DNA of 64,000 nucleotides from Arthrobacter sp. M2012083 (lineage in GTDB: Bacteria; Actinomycetota; Actinomycetes; Actinomycetales; Micrococcaceae). The notes under the pieces were generated by a model. That model was not told the DNA's origin and ran no database searches. It saw only the letters and a program-made list of their open reading frames with translations. Of the stretch, positions 23,957-32,027 are shown one piece after another (the stretch's first letter is position 1; each line of letters starts with the position of its first letter). Made by a program: the position numbers and the translations under genes. The stretch is taken from contig NZ_AKKK01000003.1 of assembly GCF_000281065.1 (NCBI RefSeq), positions 98,745 through 162,744 on the forward strand, read 5' to 3'.

Positions 23957-24752
23957 GCCAACTGTGAAGGCCGTGCTGCTCTCCCCGCAGCGCGATGTGG
24001 GAGCCAAACCTCTCCTGGTGGTGGGTCCGTCGCTGGGTACGTCCACTGTGCTCTGGTCCGAAACCGCGGCACTCCTCGGCGACGACTACGACGTCATCGG
24101 CTGGGACCTCCCTGGCCACGGCATCTCGCCGACCGCCACCGAAGGTTTCGATATCGCGGAGCTGGCGGACGCCGTCGTCGGTCTTGTGGACTCTGTTTCG
24201 CCGGGCGCCAGGTTCCACTACGCGGGTGTTTCGATGGGCGGGGCTACGGGCTTGCAGCTCGGCATCAAGCACGGCGACCGACTGCTCAGCCTGTCGGTCC
24301 AGTGCAGTGGCGCCAAGCTCGGCACGCCCGAGGGCTGGCTTGAGCGAGCGGACACTGTGCGCAAACTGGGCACTCCTGTGATGATCCAGGGATCTGCGGA
24401 GCGCTGGTTCGCACCGGGTTTCATGGACCGCCAACCGGAGATCAGCAGCCGCCTTCTGCACTCCCTCCGCGACGCGGACCGCTTTGGCTACTCGTTCTGC
24501 TGCGAAGCCCTCGCGGCATTCGACGTCCGCGAGCAGCTCGGCAGCATCACGGTTCCCACGCTGGCGATTGCCGGCAGCGAGGACACTGTTGCTCCGCCGT
24601 CGTTCGCTGAAGCTGTTGCCGCAGGGATCACTGCAGGCGGCGGCACCGCTGAGGCGGTAACGCTCGACGGCGTCGGTCACCTGGCACCTGCAGAGGCACC
24701 GGCCGCTGTGGCTGACCTGATGCGGACCTTCATAAAGGAGAACGAACGATGA
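23949..24752 (+). CDS. pcaD: 3-oxoadipate enol-lactonase
   Basis: A 267-residue alpha/beta hydrolase starting at GTG 23949 (VAKPTVKAVLL) after GAAGGGA, inside the end of pcaB. The nucleophile elbow is GVSMGG, the acid lies in AGSEDTVAP and the catalytic histidine in GVGHLAPAEAP. It hydrolyses beta-ketoadipate enol-lactone to beta-ketoadipate. In several actinobacteria this domain is fused to PcaC as PcaL. Here the two are separate genes that overlap by only 4 nt. Confidence 0.93.
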   Translation: MAKPTVKAVLLSPQRDVGAKPLLVVGPSLGTSTVLWSETAALLGDDYDVIGWDLPGHGISPTATEGFDIAELADAVVGLVDSVSPGARFHYAGVSMGGATGLQLGIKHGDRLLSLSVQCSGAKLGTPEGWLERADTVRKLGTPVMIQGSAERWFAPGFMDRQPEISSRLLHSLRDADRFGYSFCCEALAAFDVREQLGSITVPTLAIAGSEDTVAPPSFAEAVAAGITAGGGTAEAVTLDGVGHLAPAEAPAAVADLMRTFIKENER

Positions 24753-25198
24753 GCCCTGTTTCTGAACCCAACGGCCCTGCACGGAAAGGTGCCGTGCAGC
24801 CCGACGCCACCGCCCAGGATATTTACGACGCCGGCATGGTGGTCCGCCGCGAAGTACTCGGCAACGCACACGTGGACCGGGCGAACGCCTCCAAGGATTC
24901 CTTTACCGAGGACTACCAGGACATGATCACCAGGATCGCTTGGGGTGGCATCTGGACGCGGCCCGGCCTGAACCGTCAAATGCGCTCCGCGGTCACCCTC
25001 ACCGCACTGGTGGCGCACGGCCATTGGGAGGAGCTGGCAATGCACGTACGGGCAGCCCTCAACAACGGTCTGAGCAGGGACGAGATCAAGGAAATCCTGC
25101 TGCAGACTGCCATTTATTGCAGTGTGCCATCGGCCAATTCGGCCTTCAAGACGGCCCAAAAAGTATTCGCTGACCTAGACGCCAACGAACCCAACTAA
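24749..25198 (+). CDS. pcaC: 4-carboxymuconolactone decarboxylase
   Basis: A 149-residue CMD-family protein (usual 125-150). The conserved core HWEELAMHVRAALNNGLSRDE and the alkylhydroperoxidase-like helix ILLQTAIYCSVPSANSAF are present. It decarboxylates 4-carboxymuconolactone to the enol-lactone, the step before PcaD. Its ATG lies within the pcaD stop (ATGA). A 76-nt gap then separates it from pcaF. Confidence 0.94.
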   Translation: MSPVSEPNGPARKGAVQPDATAQDIYDAGMVVRREVLGNAHVDRANASKDSFTEDYQDMITRIAWGGIWTRPGLNRQMRSAVTLTALVAHGHWEELAMHVRAALNNGLSRDEIKEILLQTAIYCSVPSANSAFKTAQKVFADLDANEPN

Positions 25199-25274
25199 CT
25201 CGCACTTGTGGTTGCTTTGAGCCCTCAGGCCAGCCACTACTGCCAGTCAGTTGGGCAGAACGAAAGAGAAACCA

Positions 25275-26489
25275 ATGAACCAGGCTTTCGTGTACGACGC
25301 CGTGCGCACGCCCTTTGGCAAGTTCGGCTCCGGCCTGGCTGCCGTCCGTCCCGATGACCTTGCCGCGCATGTGGTCCGTGAGTCCGTGAAGCGGGCGCCC
25401 GGGCTGGATGTTGAGCGGATCGACGAGGTGGTGTTCGGCAACGCCAACGGTGCCGGCGAGGAAAACCGCAACGTGGCCCGCATGGCTACCCTGCTGGCCG
25501 GCCTCCCGGTCTCCATTCCGGGCACCACGGTGAACCGTCTTTGTGGTTCCTCCTTGGATGCAGCCATTATCGCTTCCCGGCAGATCAACGCCGGCGACGC
25601 CGAACTCATGCTGGTGGGAGGTGCCGAGTCGATGTCCCGTGCGCCGTGGGTGCTGCCGAAGACCTCCAAGCCCTACCCGGCCGGTGATATGACACTCGCG
25701 TCCACCACGCTCGGGTGGCGACTGGTGAACCCTGCCATGAACAAGGACTGGACCATCTCCTTGGGTGAGGCCACTGAACGGCTCCGGGAGAAGTACGGGA
25801 TTACTCGTGAACGGCAGGACCAGTTCGCGGCGGACTCGCACAACCTGGCCGACGCCGCGTGGAACGAAGGCTTCTACGATTCGTTGGTTACAGCGGTTCC
25901 GGGCACGGACCTCGTCCGTGATGAGGGCATCCGTGCCGGATCATCGGCGGAGAAACTGGCTGGGCTGAAGACCGTTTTCCGTGCCGAGGCTGACGGGCCC
26001 GACGGCGGTACGGTCACCGCCGGGAACGCCTCGCCGTTGTCTGACGGTGCCTCTGCGGCGTGGATCGGTTCCGAGAACGCCGCTGGCATTCTGGGCTTGG
26101 AGCCCTTGGCCCGTATTGCCGGTCGTGGTGCGCACGGCAATGATCCCCAGTTCTTTGGGTTCGCCCCGGTGGAGGCCGCGAACAAGGCCCTCGCGAAGGC
26201 GGGCATCGGCTGGGACCAGGTGGGCGCCGTCGAACTTAACGAAGCGTTCGCCGCGCAATCGCTGGCGTGCGTCGATGCGTGGGGGATCGACCCCGGAATC
26301 GTGAACCAGCATGGTGGCGCGATTGCGATGGGTCACCCGCTCGGTGCTTCCGGTACGCGCATCCTCGGGACGCTGGCCCGTTCCCTGCAGGCCTCCGGCC
26401 AGCGATGGGGCGTCGCGGCGATCTGCATCGGCGTGGGTCAGGGCCTTGCCGTGGTGCTCGAAAACGTTACTGCCGGCGCATCGGCATAG
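25275..26489 (+). CDS. pcaF: 3-oxoadipyl-CoA thiolase
   Basis: A 404-residue thiolase. The acylated Cys90 lies in NRLCGSSLDA, and the C-terminal GGAIAMGHPLGASGTRI and CIGVGQG motifs hold the catalytic His and second Cys. The ATG at 25275 follows GAAAGAGAAACC; an earlier in-frame Met at 25251 lacks a ribosome site. It splits 3-oxoadipyl-CoA to succinyl-CoA and acetyl-CoA, the last step of the pathway. It precedes the CoA-transferase genes, the reverse of the reaction order. Confidence 0.93.
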   Translation: MNQAFVYDAVRTPFGKFGSGLAAVRPDDLAAHVVRESVKRAPGLDVERIDEVVFGNANGAGEENRNVARMATLLAGLPVSIPGTTVNRLCGSSLDAAIIASRQINAGDAELMLVGGAESMSRAPWVLPKTSKPYPAGDMTLASTTLGWRLVNPAMNKDWTISLGEATERLREKYGITRERQDQFAADSHNLADAAWNEGFYDSLVTAVPGTDLVRDEGIRAGSSAEKLAGLKTVFRAEADGPDGGTVTAGNASPLSDGASAAWIGSENAAGILGLEPLARIAGRGAHGNDPQFFGFAPVEAANKALAKAGIGWDQVGAVELNEAFAAQSLACVDAWGIDPGIVNQHGGAIAMGHPLGASGTRILGTLARSLQASGQRWGVAAICIGVGQGLAVVLENVTAGASA

Positions 26490-26503
26490 AAGGGGTAAGA
26501 GTC

Positions 26504-27190
26504 ATGCTGAATTTCATTGACACTGTTGGCGAGGCTGTTGCCGGCATCAAGGACGGCTCTACGGTGATGATCGGCGGGTTTGGCAACGCCGGGCAGCCGT
26601 TCGAACTGATCGACGCGCTGATGGATTGTGGTGCGAAGGACCTGACCGTGGTCAACAACAACGCTGGCCAGGGCGATCAGGGCCTGGCGTTGCTGATCAA
26701 GGAAGGCCGGGTCCGGAAAATGATCTGCTCCTTTCCGCGGCAGTCCGATTCCTGGCATTTCGACGCCAAGTTCCACGCCGGCGAGATCGAGCTGGAGCTG
26801 GTACCGCAGGGCAACCTGGCCGAACGGATCCGCGCTGCCGGCGCCGGTATTGGCGGGTTCTTCACCCCCACCGGATACGGCACCACGCTGGCCGAGGGCA
26901 AGGAAACCCGGTTGCTGGACGGGAAGTGGCAGGTCTTTGAGACTCCCATCCACGCCGACGTTGCCCTCATCAAGGCACTCAAGGCTGACGGCAAGGGCAA
27001 CCTCGTGTACCGCAAGACCGCCCGGAACTTCGGGCCCATCATGGCTGCTGCGGCCAAGCACACCATCGTCCAGGTCTCGGAGGTCGTGCCCACCGGCTCC
27101 CTGGATCCGGAGAACGTGGTGACCCCTGGGATTTACGTCAACAGCGTGGTCCGCGTCGATTCTGCCGGCTCAAACAAGAAGGTGGCCTGA
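26504..27190 (+). CDS. pcaI: 3-oxoadipate CoA-transferase alpha subunit
   Basis: A 228-residue family I CoA-transferase alpha chain. Characteristic stretches are GSTVMIGGFGNAGQP, LTVVNNNAGQGDQGLA and the oxyanion-region GIGGFFTPTGYGTTLAEG. The ATG at 26504 is preceded by AAGGGGTAAGA. With PcaJ it transfers CoA from succinyl-CoA to 3-oxoadipate. The gap to pcaJ is 2 nt. Confidence 0.94.
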   Translation: MLNFIDTVGEAVAGIKDGSTVMIGGFGNAGQPFELIDALMDCGAKDLTVVNNNAGQGDQGLALLIKEGRVRKMICSFPRQSDSWHFDAKFHAGEIELELVPQGNLAERIRAAGAGIGGFFTPTGYGTTLAEGKETRLLDGKWQVFETPIHADVALIKALKADGKGNLVYRKTARNFGPIMAAAAKHTIVQVSEVVPTGSLDPENVVTPGIYVNSVVRVDSAGSNKKVA

Positions 27191-27192
27191 TC

Positions 27193-27861
27193 ATGAGCAC
27201 CCAAACCAGCATCCAGACCTCGGAAAAGCCGTTGGGCCGCGACGAGCTCGCCCAGTTGGTGGCCCGCGACATCGTCCCGGGTTCGTTCGTGAACCTGGGC
27301 ATCGGCCAGCCGACGCTCGTGTCCAACTACCTCACCGAGGAACAGAACATCACGCTCCACACGGAGAACGGGATGCTCGGCATGGGCCCGGCAGCTGAAG
27401 GTGATGAGATCGATGAAGACTTGATCAACGCCGGTAAGATTCCCGTCACCGAGCTGCCCGGAGCCTCGTACTTCCACCATGCAGACTCGTTCGCGATCAT
27501 GCGTGGCGGGCACTTGGACATCTGCGTTCTCGGCGCGTTCCAGGTCTCCGCCAAGGGCGATCTAGCCAACTGGCACACCGGAGCCCCGGGTGCCATCCCC
27601 GCGGTCGGTGGCGCGATGGACTTGGCAACGGGTGCCAAGGACGTTTTCGTGATGATGACGCTCCTGACCCGCGAAGGCGTGTCCAAACTTGTGGAACAGT
27701 GCACCTACCCGCTCACCGGCGTCGGCTGTGTCACCCGCGTGTACACGGACAAGGCCGTGTTCCTGACAGGACCCGACGGCGTGACTGTCCGCGAGACGTT
27801 CGGCTGCACCTTCGAGGAAATCCAGGAACTCGTCCCCATGCCCCTCAAAAAGGCAGAGTAG
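27193..27861 (+). CDS. pcaJ: 3-oxoadipate CoA-transferase beta subunit
   Basis: A 222-residue beta chain. The catalytic glutamate is in LHTENGMLGMGP; VNLGIGQPTLVSNYL and the GGAMDLATGAKDV motif are family hallmarks. Oddly, the last codons and the TAG stop (GCA GAG TAG) lie inside a copy of the REP-like repeat element (27853-27870), so the element may have set this gene's 3' end. It is followed, after that repeat, by pcaR. Confidence 0.94.
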   Translation: MSTQTSIQTSEKPLGRDELAQLVARDIVPGSFVNLGIGQPTLVSNYLTEEQNITLHTENGMLGMGPAAEGDEIDEDLINAGKIPVTELPGASYFHHADSFAIMRGGHLDICVLGAFQVSAKGDLANWHTGAPGAIPAVGGAMDLATGAKDVFVMMTLLTREGVSKLVEQCTYPLTGVGCVTRVYTDKAVFLTGPDGVTVRETFGCTFEEIQELVPMPLKKAE

Positions 27862-27948
27862 GCCCCGCAAGTTGCGCTCCTCCCGTTGTGAGGCCCGCTC
27901 TGCGTGGTATTTCGGGAACGAAACGCGCAGAGTAGGCCCCGCAACGCA
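27853..27948. repeat. REP-like palindromic element, copy B (one and a half units)
   Basis: A lone right arm at 27853-27870 overlaps the pcaJ stop. It is followed by a complete unit with arms 27885-27904 and 27926-27945, near-complementary over 20 bp. The right arm plus 3 nt (27927-27948) is identical to 18039-18060 upstream of qsuD. It separates pcaJ from pcaR and could act as a terminator or mRNA-stabilising hairpin. Confidence 0.6.
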
Positions 27949-27965
27949 ATCTAGGATTGGTAACC

Positions 27966-28769
27966 ATGACCGATTCCGCAGTAACCCCGCAGGCCAGCGA
28001 CCAGTATGTTCAGTCGTTGGCGCGGGGTCTGGCAGTGATCCGGGCGTTTGACGCGAACAACCCCGTGATGACCCTCAGCGAAGTGGCGGCCCGCACGGAC
28101 CTGACCCGGGCAACGGCACGCCGTTTCCTGCATACCCTGGTTGAGCTCGGCTACGTCCGCACCGACGGCAAGACCTTCGCGCTCACGGCCAAGGTGCTGC
28201 AGCTTGGTTACTCGTACTTGTCGGCGTTGTCCCTGCCGCAGTTGGCCCAGCCGCACTTGGAACAGTTGAGCCTGAAGCTGGGGGAGTCGACGTCCGCCGC
28301 GGTCCTGGACGGTCCGGACATCTTCTACGTAGCCCGCGTCGCTACACGCCGAATCATGAACGTGGGGATCACCGTGGGCACCCGCTTCCCGGCGTACGCC
28401 ACCTCCATGGGTCGCGTCCTGCTTGCCGGATTGCCGCAGGCCAAGTTGGAGGCCTACCTCTCGACGGCGGAACTTACGCCGCTCACGCCGCGAACCGTCG
28501 CCCGCGTGCCCGACTTGAGGGCCGCCGTCGAGCAGGTCCGTTCGCAAGGGTGGTGCCTTCTGGACCAGGAGCTGGAGATCGGGCTGATGTCCATTGCAGC
28601 GCCGGTGTGGAACCACAACAATGGCGACAATGTCGCGGCCATTAACGTGTCCCTGCAAGCTCAGGCAGTCGCGTCCCAGCCGAACCCGGCGAAGTACCTC
28701 GACGCCGTGCGCCAAGAAGTGGTCGCCACGGCCAACGCCATCTCGCAGGATGTTTCCGCGAAGCACTAA
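27966..28769 (+). CDS. pcaR: IclR-family regulator of the PcaR/PcaU/PobR group
   Basis: A 267-residue regulator. The N-terminal HTH (VQSLARGLAVIRAFDANNP, MTLSEVAARTDLTRATARRFL) and the following ALTAKVLQLGYSYLSAL are hallmarks of the PcaR/PobR subgroup. The effector domain contains RIMNVGITVGTRFPAYATSMGRVLLA. ATG 27966 with AGGATTGG upstream is preferred over an in-frame TTG at 27957. PcaR proteins activate or repress pca genes in response to beta-ketoadipate or protocatechuate. It is the last gene of the operon and likely acts on the sites at 18077-18113. Confidence 0.9.
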   Translation: MTDSAVTPQASDQYVQSLARGLAVIRAFDANNPVMTLSEVAARTDLTRATARRFLHTLVELGYVRTDGKTFALTAKVLQLGYSYLSALSLPQLAQPHLEQLSLKLGESTSAAVLDGPDIFYVARVATRRIMNVGITVGTRFPAYATSMGRVLLAGLPQAKLEAYLSTAELTPLTPRTVARVPDLRAAVEQVRSQGWCLLDQELEIGLMSIAAPVWNHNNGDNVAAINVSLQAQAVASQPNPAKYLDAVRQEVVATANAISQDVSAKH

Positions 28770-28797
28770 CCCATCCGAGCCGGTTGGGCCAGGGGGG

Positions 28798-29142
28798 CTA
28801 CTTGCGGATCGCTGCCAGCCGTGTCTCAAGGATCCGCCGCACCATGGAGTCGGGCACGGGGTTATCCGCAGAAAAACGCAGCGTCCCCGGTGACCACGAA
28901 TAGCCCCCAAGCTCCTCCGACATCTCCGGTAGGATCTGCCCGCTGAACGGGTACAGGGCCAGGTGCTTTTTGGTTTCCTGCACGCTCAGGAAGCCTTTGC
29001 CATCAACCAGCAGCGCGGGCATTCCGTAGCTGATGCCTTCTTCGGCGTCGGGAGCCAACTCGCGGGCGATCCCCACGATCCGCTCCAGAATCGTGCGGTT
29101 GGCCTCGCTGACGCCCTCAAGATATTCGGTGACCGTTCCCAT
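28798..29142 (-). CDS. DUF1801 / YdhG-like protein
   Basis: A 114-residue protein with the DUF1801 pattern (TVTEYLEGV, APDAEEGISYGMPALLVDGKGFLSVQ, HLALYPFSGQI, TLRFSADNPVPDSMVRRILETRLA). Bacillus relatives are annotated as iron-chaperone-like proteins, but the role is weakly established. The ATG at 29142 is the best methionine start; in-frame GTG/TTG codons up to 29172 cannot be excluded because no ribosome site stands out. It lies 41 nt after the ridA stop on the same strand and is convergent with pcaR. Confidence 0.7.
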   Translation of the reverse strand: MGTVTEYLEGVSEANRTILERIVGIARELAPDAEEGISYGMPALLVDGKGFLSVQETKKHLALYPFSGQILPEMSEELGGYSWSPGTLRFSADNPVPDSMVRRILETRLAAIRK

Positions 29143-29183
29143 AGGGACATGCTTCACCACGGGCACCCGCAAGGGCCAGAGGT

Positions 29184-29582
29184 TTAGCGTTCCGGAATCA
29201 CCGCGATGCCCTGGATTTCGATCAGGGCCTCTTTCTGCCAGAGGCGAGTGACGCCGATACCGGCCATTGCGGGGTACTGCGAGCCCGCCATTTCCCGCCA
29301 GATTCGTCCGATTTCGCGGCCGTTGGCCATGTAGTCGTCTACGTCGGTGAGGTAGATCGTCACGTTGACCAGGTCTTCGGGCTCTCCGCCAGCCTCACGC
29401 AGAGTGGTGATCACGTTGGAGAACGCCTGCGTGAACTGCTCCACAATCCCGCCGGGAACGATGTTCATGTTCTTGTCCAAGGCAGTCTGCCCGCCCAGGA
29501 AAACGGTGTTGCCGGCCAGGATGCCGTGTGCGTAGCCGGATGGTTTGGCCAGCGATTCCGGGTTGATTGTTGTGTGGCTCAT
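29184..29582 (-). CDS. RidA-family reactive intermediate deaminase
   Basis: A 132-residue YjgF/YER057c/UK114 protein starting at 29582 with a strong GAGGAGG ribosome site. Conserved features are SGYAHGILAGNTVFLGGQTALD, FTQAFSNVITTLREAGG and VTIYLTDVDDY. RidA relatives hydrolyse enamine/imine intermediates to keto acids; pathway-specific ones act in 2-aminomuconate and other amino-aromatic routes. It is divergent from the FAH-cupin-ligase cluster, which suggests a role with an amino-substituted aromatic such as anthranilate. That link is inference from position only. Confidence 0.85.
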   Translation of the reverse strand: MSHTTINPESLAKPSGYAHGILAGNTVFLGGQTALDKNMNIVPGGIVEQFTQAFSNVITTLREAGGEPEDLVNVTIYLTDVDDYMANGREIGRIWREMAGSQYPAMAGIGVTRLWQKEALIEIQGIAVIPER

Positions 29583-29665
29583 GCTGTTCCTCCTCGTTGT
29601 GGCAACTGCAAAAACTTTTGGAAAGCCTCTGTGCAGATCATTTCCGCCGTGCTACGTTGAGCATA

Positions 29666-29697
29666 TGTGACGATCGTAAAAAAGTCGACACATCACA
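29666..29697. promoter_or_regulatory. Dyad in the divergent ridA / FAH promoter
   Basis: TGTGACGATCGT (29666) and the inverted half CACATCACA (29689-29697) frame an A-rich spacer, and ACGATCGT is itself a palindrome. The dyad lies 23-55 nt upstream of the FAH start. It could be the operator for the aromatic-CoA cluster, possibly for the PaaX regulator encoded at 39148. Confidence 0.35.
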
Positions 29698-29719
29698 AAA
29701 TCTCGAAGGGAAACCCGCA

Positions 29720-30583
29720 ATGAAACTAGCCACCTTGCGCACGGCCGGAGGAAGTACGACGGCGGCCCTCGCCACGGGCGCCGACTCATACCTCCCGTTG
29801 CCCGCCACTGACGTCGGGGCCCTCCTGGCTCAGTCGGAATGGCGGATGGTCGTCGAGAAGGCGGAAGGGGCTGCCGCGTCCAAGGAACAGAAATTCATCG
29901 CGGCAGGCGAAGCCGAACTTGCGCCGCTCCTTCCCCGCGCCGGCAAAGTCATCTGCTGTGGCCTGAACTACGGTGACCACATCCAGGAAATGGGACGCGA
30001 GCTTCCCGAGTACCCCACCCTGTTTGCCAAGTACGCGGACACGCTGGTCGGAGCAAACGACGCTGTGGAAGTCCACGGCAGCGGTCGCGTCGACTGGGAA
30101 GCCGAGCTCGCCGTCGTCGTAGGTTCAGAACTCTTCCGGGCGGACGAAGACCAGGCCCGTGAGGCCATTGCCGGATACACAGTTGCCAATGATGTTTCCA
30201 TGCGCGACTGGCAAAACCGGACCCTGCAGTGGTTCCAAGGCAAAGCCTGGGACGGCACAACCCCCGTGGGCCCGCTCATGGTCACGGCAGATGAAGCCGG
30301 GGAACATTTCGACGTCCGCGGATACGTCAACGGCGAGCTTGTGCAGCAGGGGAACACCAGCACTTTGGTGTTCGGTCCGGCACAGCTGCTGTCCTATATT
30401 TCGCAATTCACCACCCTGCGCCCCGGCGACCTCGTCCTCACCGGAACGCCCGGGGGAGTGGGGATGGGAATGACCCCGCCGCGCTTCCTCAAGGACGGCG
30501 ACGTCCTCACCACCGAGATCGACGGGATCGGCCGGTTGGATAACCAGTTCCGGATCCATGCACCGCTCCCGGCAAACGCCTAA
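29720..30583 (+). CDS. Fumarylacetoacetate hydrolase (FAH) family protein
   Basis: A 287-residue FAH-fold protein. The N-terminal cap is residues 1-75. The catalytic domain begins KVICCGLNYGDHIQEMG and carries metal ligands in VDWEAELAVV and GYTVANDVSMRDWQ, with FQGKAWDGTTPVGP and LTGTPGGVGMGM following. ATG 29720 has GAAGGGAAACC upstream. Family members hydrolyse fumarylpyruvate, acylpyruvates or fumarylacetoacetate, or decarboxylate ring-fission products. As first gene of the cluster it probably acts on the product of ring cleavage. Confidence 0.88.
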   Translation: MKLATLRTAGGSTTAALATGADSYLPLPATDVGALLAQSEWRMVVEKAEGAAASKEQKFIAAGEAELAPLLPRAGKVICCGLNYGDHIQEMGRELPEYPTLFAKYADTLVGANDAVEVHGSGRVDWEAELAVVVGSELFRADEDQAREAIAGYTVANDVSMRDWQNRTLQWFQGKAWDGTTPVGPLMVTADEAGEHFDVRGYVNGELVQQGNTSTLVFGPAQLLSYISQFTTLRPGDLVLTGTPGGVGMGMTPPRFLKDGDVLTTEIDGIGRLDNQFRIHAPLPANA

Positions 30584-30610
30584 GAACACCACACCAAAAG
30601 GAGAGACCCA

Positions 30611-31093
30611 ATGAGCCAGACCACCACCGAATACCGCCTCGAAGGCGATAACTCCATCTACGCCCAGGCTGACGGCAAGGTTGTTCCTGTAGTCACCCGC
30701 GCCGGTGCCGAAGACACCAACACGGCACAGTCCGGCGATTGCATCCGCGTCTCCGGCGTGAGTATCCAGCACACCCCGGCAACCAAGATCTGGTTCGGCC
30801 AGGTGTCCAACACTCCGGGCTACCGCTCACTCCCGCACCACCACGGCGAGGCTGAGACCGGTGGCTACGTGCTCCGCGGCCACGGCCGGATCTACTTCGG
30901 CGAGAACTACTCAGAGTTCATCGACATGAAGGCCGGTGACTGGGTATTCGTTCCGCCGTTCATGCCCCATGTCGAGGCCAACATGTCCGTCACGGAAGAA
31001 CTCGTGTGGCTCACTGCGCGCACCCCGGAGAACCTCGTGGTCAACCTCGAAGACGTTGCCGACGAGACCCTCGCCGACTACCGCCGGGCCTAA
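30611..31093 (+). CDS. Small single-domain cupin, candidate ring-cleaving dioxygenase
   Basis: A 160-residue protein with both cupin motifs intact. Motif 1 holds H76-H77-H78-G-E80 (GYRSLPHHHGEAETGGYVLRG region) and motif 2 is GDWVFVPPFMPHVEAN with the third histidine. These give a 3-His/1-Glu metal site. It is far shorter than two-domain gentisate 1,2-dioxygenases (about 350 residues), yet it takes the place such an enzyme would have between an FAH hydrolase and an aryl-CoA ligase. It may be a one-domain extradiol-type dioxygenase, an isomerase or an accessory protein. The conserved TKIWFGQVSNTPG start of the domain is not tied to a known enzyme. Confidence 0.8.
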   Translation: MSQTTTEYRLEGDNSIYAQADGKVVPVVTRAGAEDTNTAQSGDCIRVSGVSIQHTPATKIWFGQVSNTPGYRSLPHHHGEAETGGYVLRGHGRIYFGENYSEFIDMKAGDWVFVPPFMPHVEANMSVTEELVWLTARTPENLVVNLEDVADETLADYRRA

Positions 31094-31096
31094 GCC

Positions 31097-31978
31097 ATGA
31101 TCACTGGAACCCTGACGTCCGAAACCTTTCTCAAGGCCGTTGAACTCACGCCCGCAACGGCCGAGGTGTTCGACGAAGCCTACGAAGCAACCACCCAGTA
31201 CGTGCCGTGGCCAAAAGCCTATGGTGGAGACATGGTGGCACAGGCTGCGGCCGCAATGATGCGGTCCGTTGATGCTGACAGGACTTTGCACTCGATGCAC
31301 AGCTACTTTATGCGTCCGGTGGATATCGGTTCCAGTGTCCGCTACGAAGTGGAGCGTCTGCGGGACGGCCGCGGGTACTCTACCCGTACGGTCCGTGGCT
31401 TCCAGAACGGCAAGCCCGTCTATGCAGCCATGGGTTCGTTTCAGGTGCCCGAAAACGGCCCCGACTTCCAGCCCGAGGCCCCTGCCGCCGTCGAGCCTGA
31501 ATCGCTCCGGACCGCTGCCGAAGCGTTGGACGGAACGGATGGTCCGGCCGCGGACTACTGGTCCACGGGCCGCAGCTTCGATATGCGCCATATTCCAGGA
31601 CCGGTATATATCGAACTGGAAGGCGGATCGGTGCCGCAGCAGGCGATTTGGGTTAAGGCCTTCGACGCCCTGCCTGACGACGCCGACCTCCACCGCACAG
31701 CTTTGGCTTACGTCTGCGATTACACAATTTTGGAGCCGCTGCTCCGGGTGAACGGACTCAATTGGTCCAGCCCGGGACTCGCCACCGCCAGCCTGGACCA
31801 CTCCATGTGGTTCCACCGCGACGGTCGTGCTGACCACTGGGTGCTCTACGCCCAGGAAGCTGTCTCCGGTCAGAGCAACAGGGGCCTCGCGATGGGCCGC
31901 TTCTTTGATCGGCAAGGAAGACTGCTGGCCACGGTCGCCCAGGAGGGCATGATCCGGGCCGGCTCCTCAACAGTTTGA
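31097..31978 (+). CDS. TesB-type acyl-CoA thioesterase (double hotdog)
   Basis: A 293-residue acyl-CoA thioesterase II family protein. The first hotdog shows AYGGDMVAQAAAAMM and LHSMHSYFMRPVDIG; the second carries LAYVCDYTILEP, SLDHSMWFHRDGRADHWVLY and GLAMGRFFDRQGRLLATVAQEG, typical of TesB. It begins 3 nt after the cupin stop. In this cluster it may release the free acid or CoA from an aryl-CoA or ring-opened acyl-CoA intermediate. A second thioesterase of another family is encoded at 37512. Confidence 0.88.
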   Translation: MITGTLTSETFLKAVELTPATAEVFDEAYEATTQYVPWPKAYGGDMVAQAAAAMMRSVDADRTLHSMHSYFMRPVDIGSSVRYEVERLRDGRGYSTRTVRGFQNGKPVYAAMGSFQVPENGPDFQPEAPAAVEPESLRTAAEALDGTDGPAADYWSTGRSFDMRHIPGPVYIELEGGSVPQQAIWVKAFDALPDDADLHRTALAYVCDYTILEPLLRVNGLNWSSPGLATASLDHSMWFHRDGRADHWVLYAQEAVSGQSNRGLAMGRFFDRQGRLLATVAQEGMIRAGSSTV

Positions 31979-32027
31979 ACCCCCAACCCCACTCCGCTTC
32001 AACGACGCACCACTGAAAGGAACGGCC

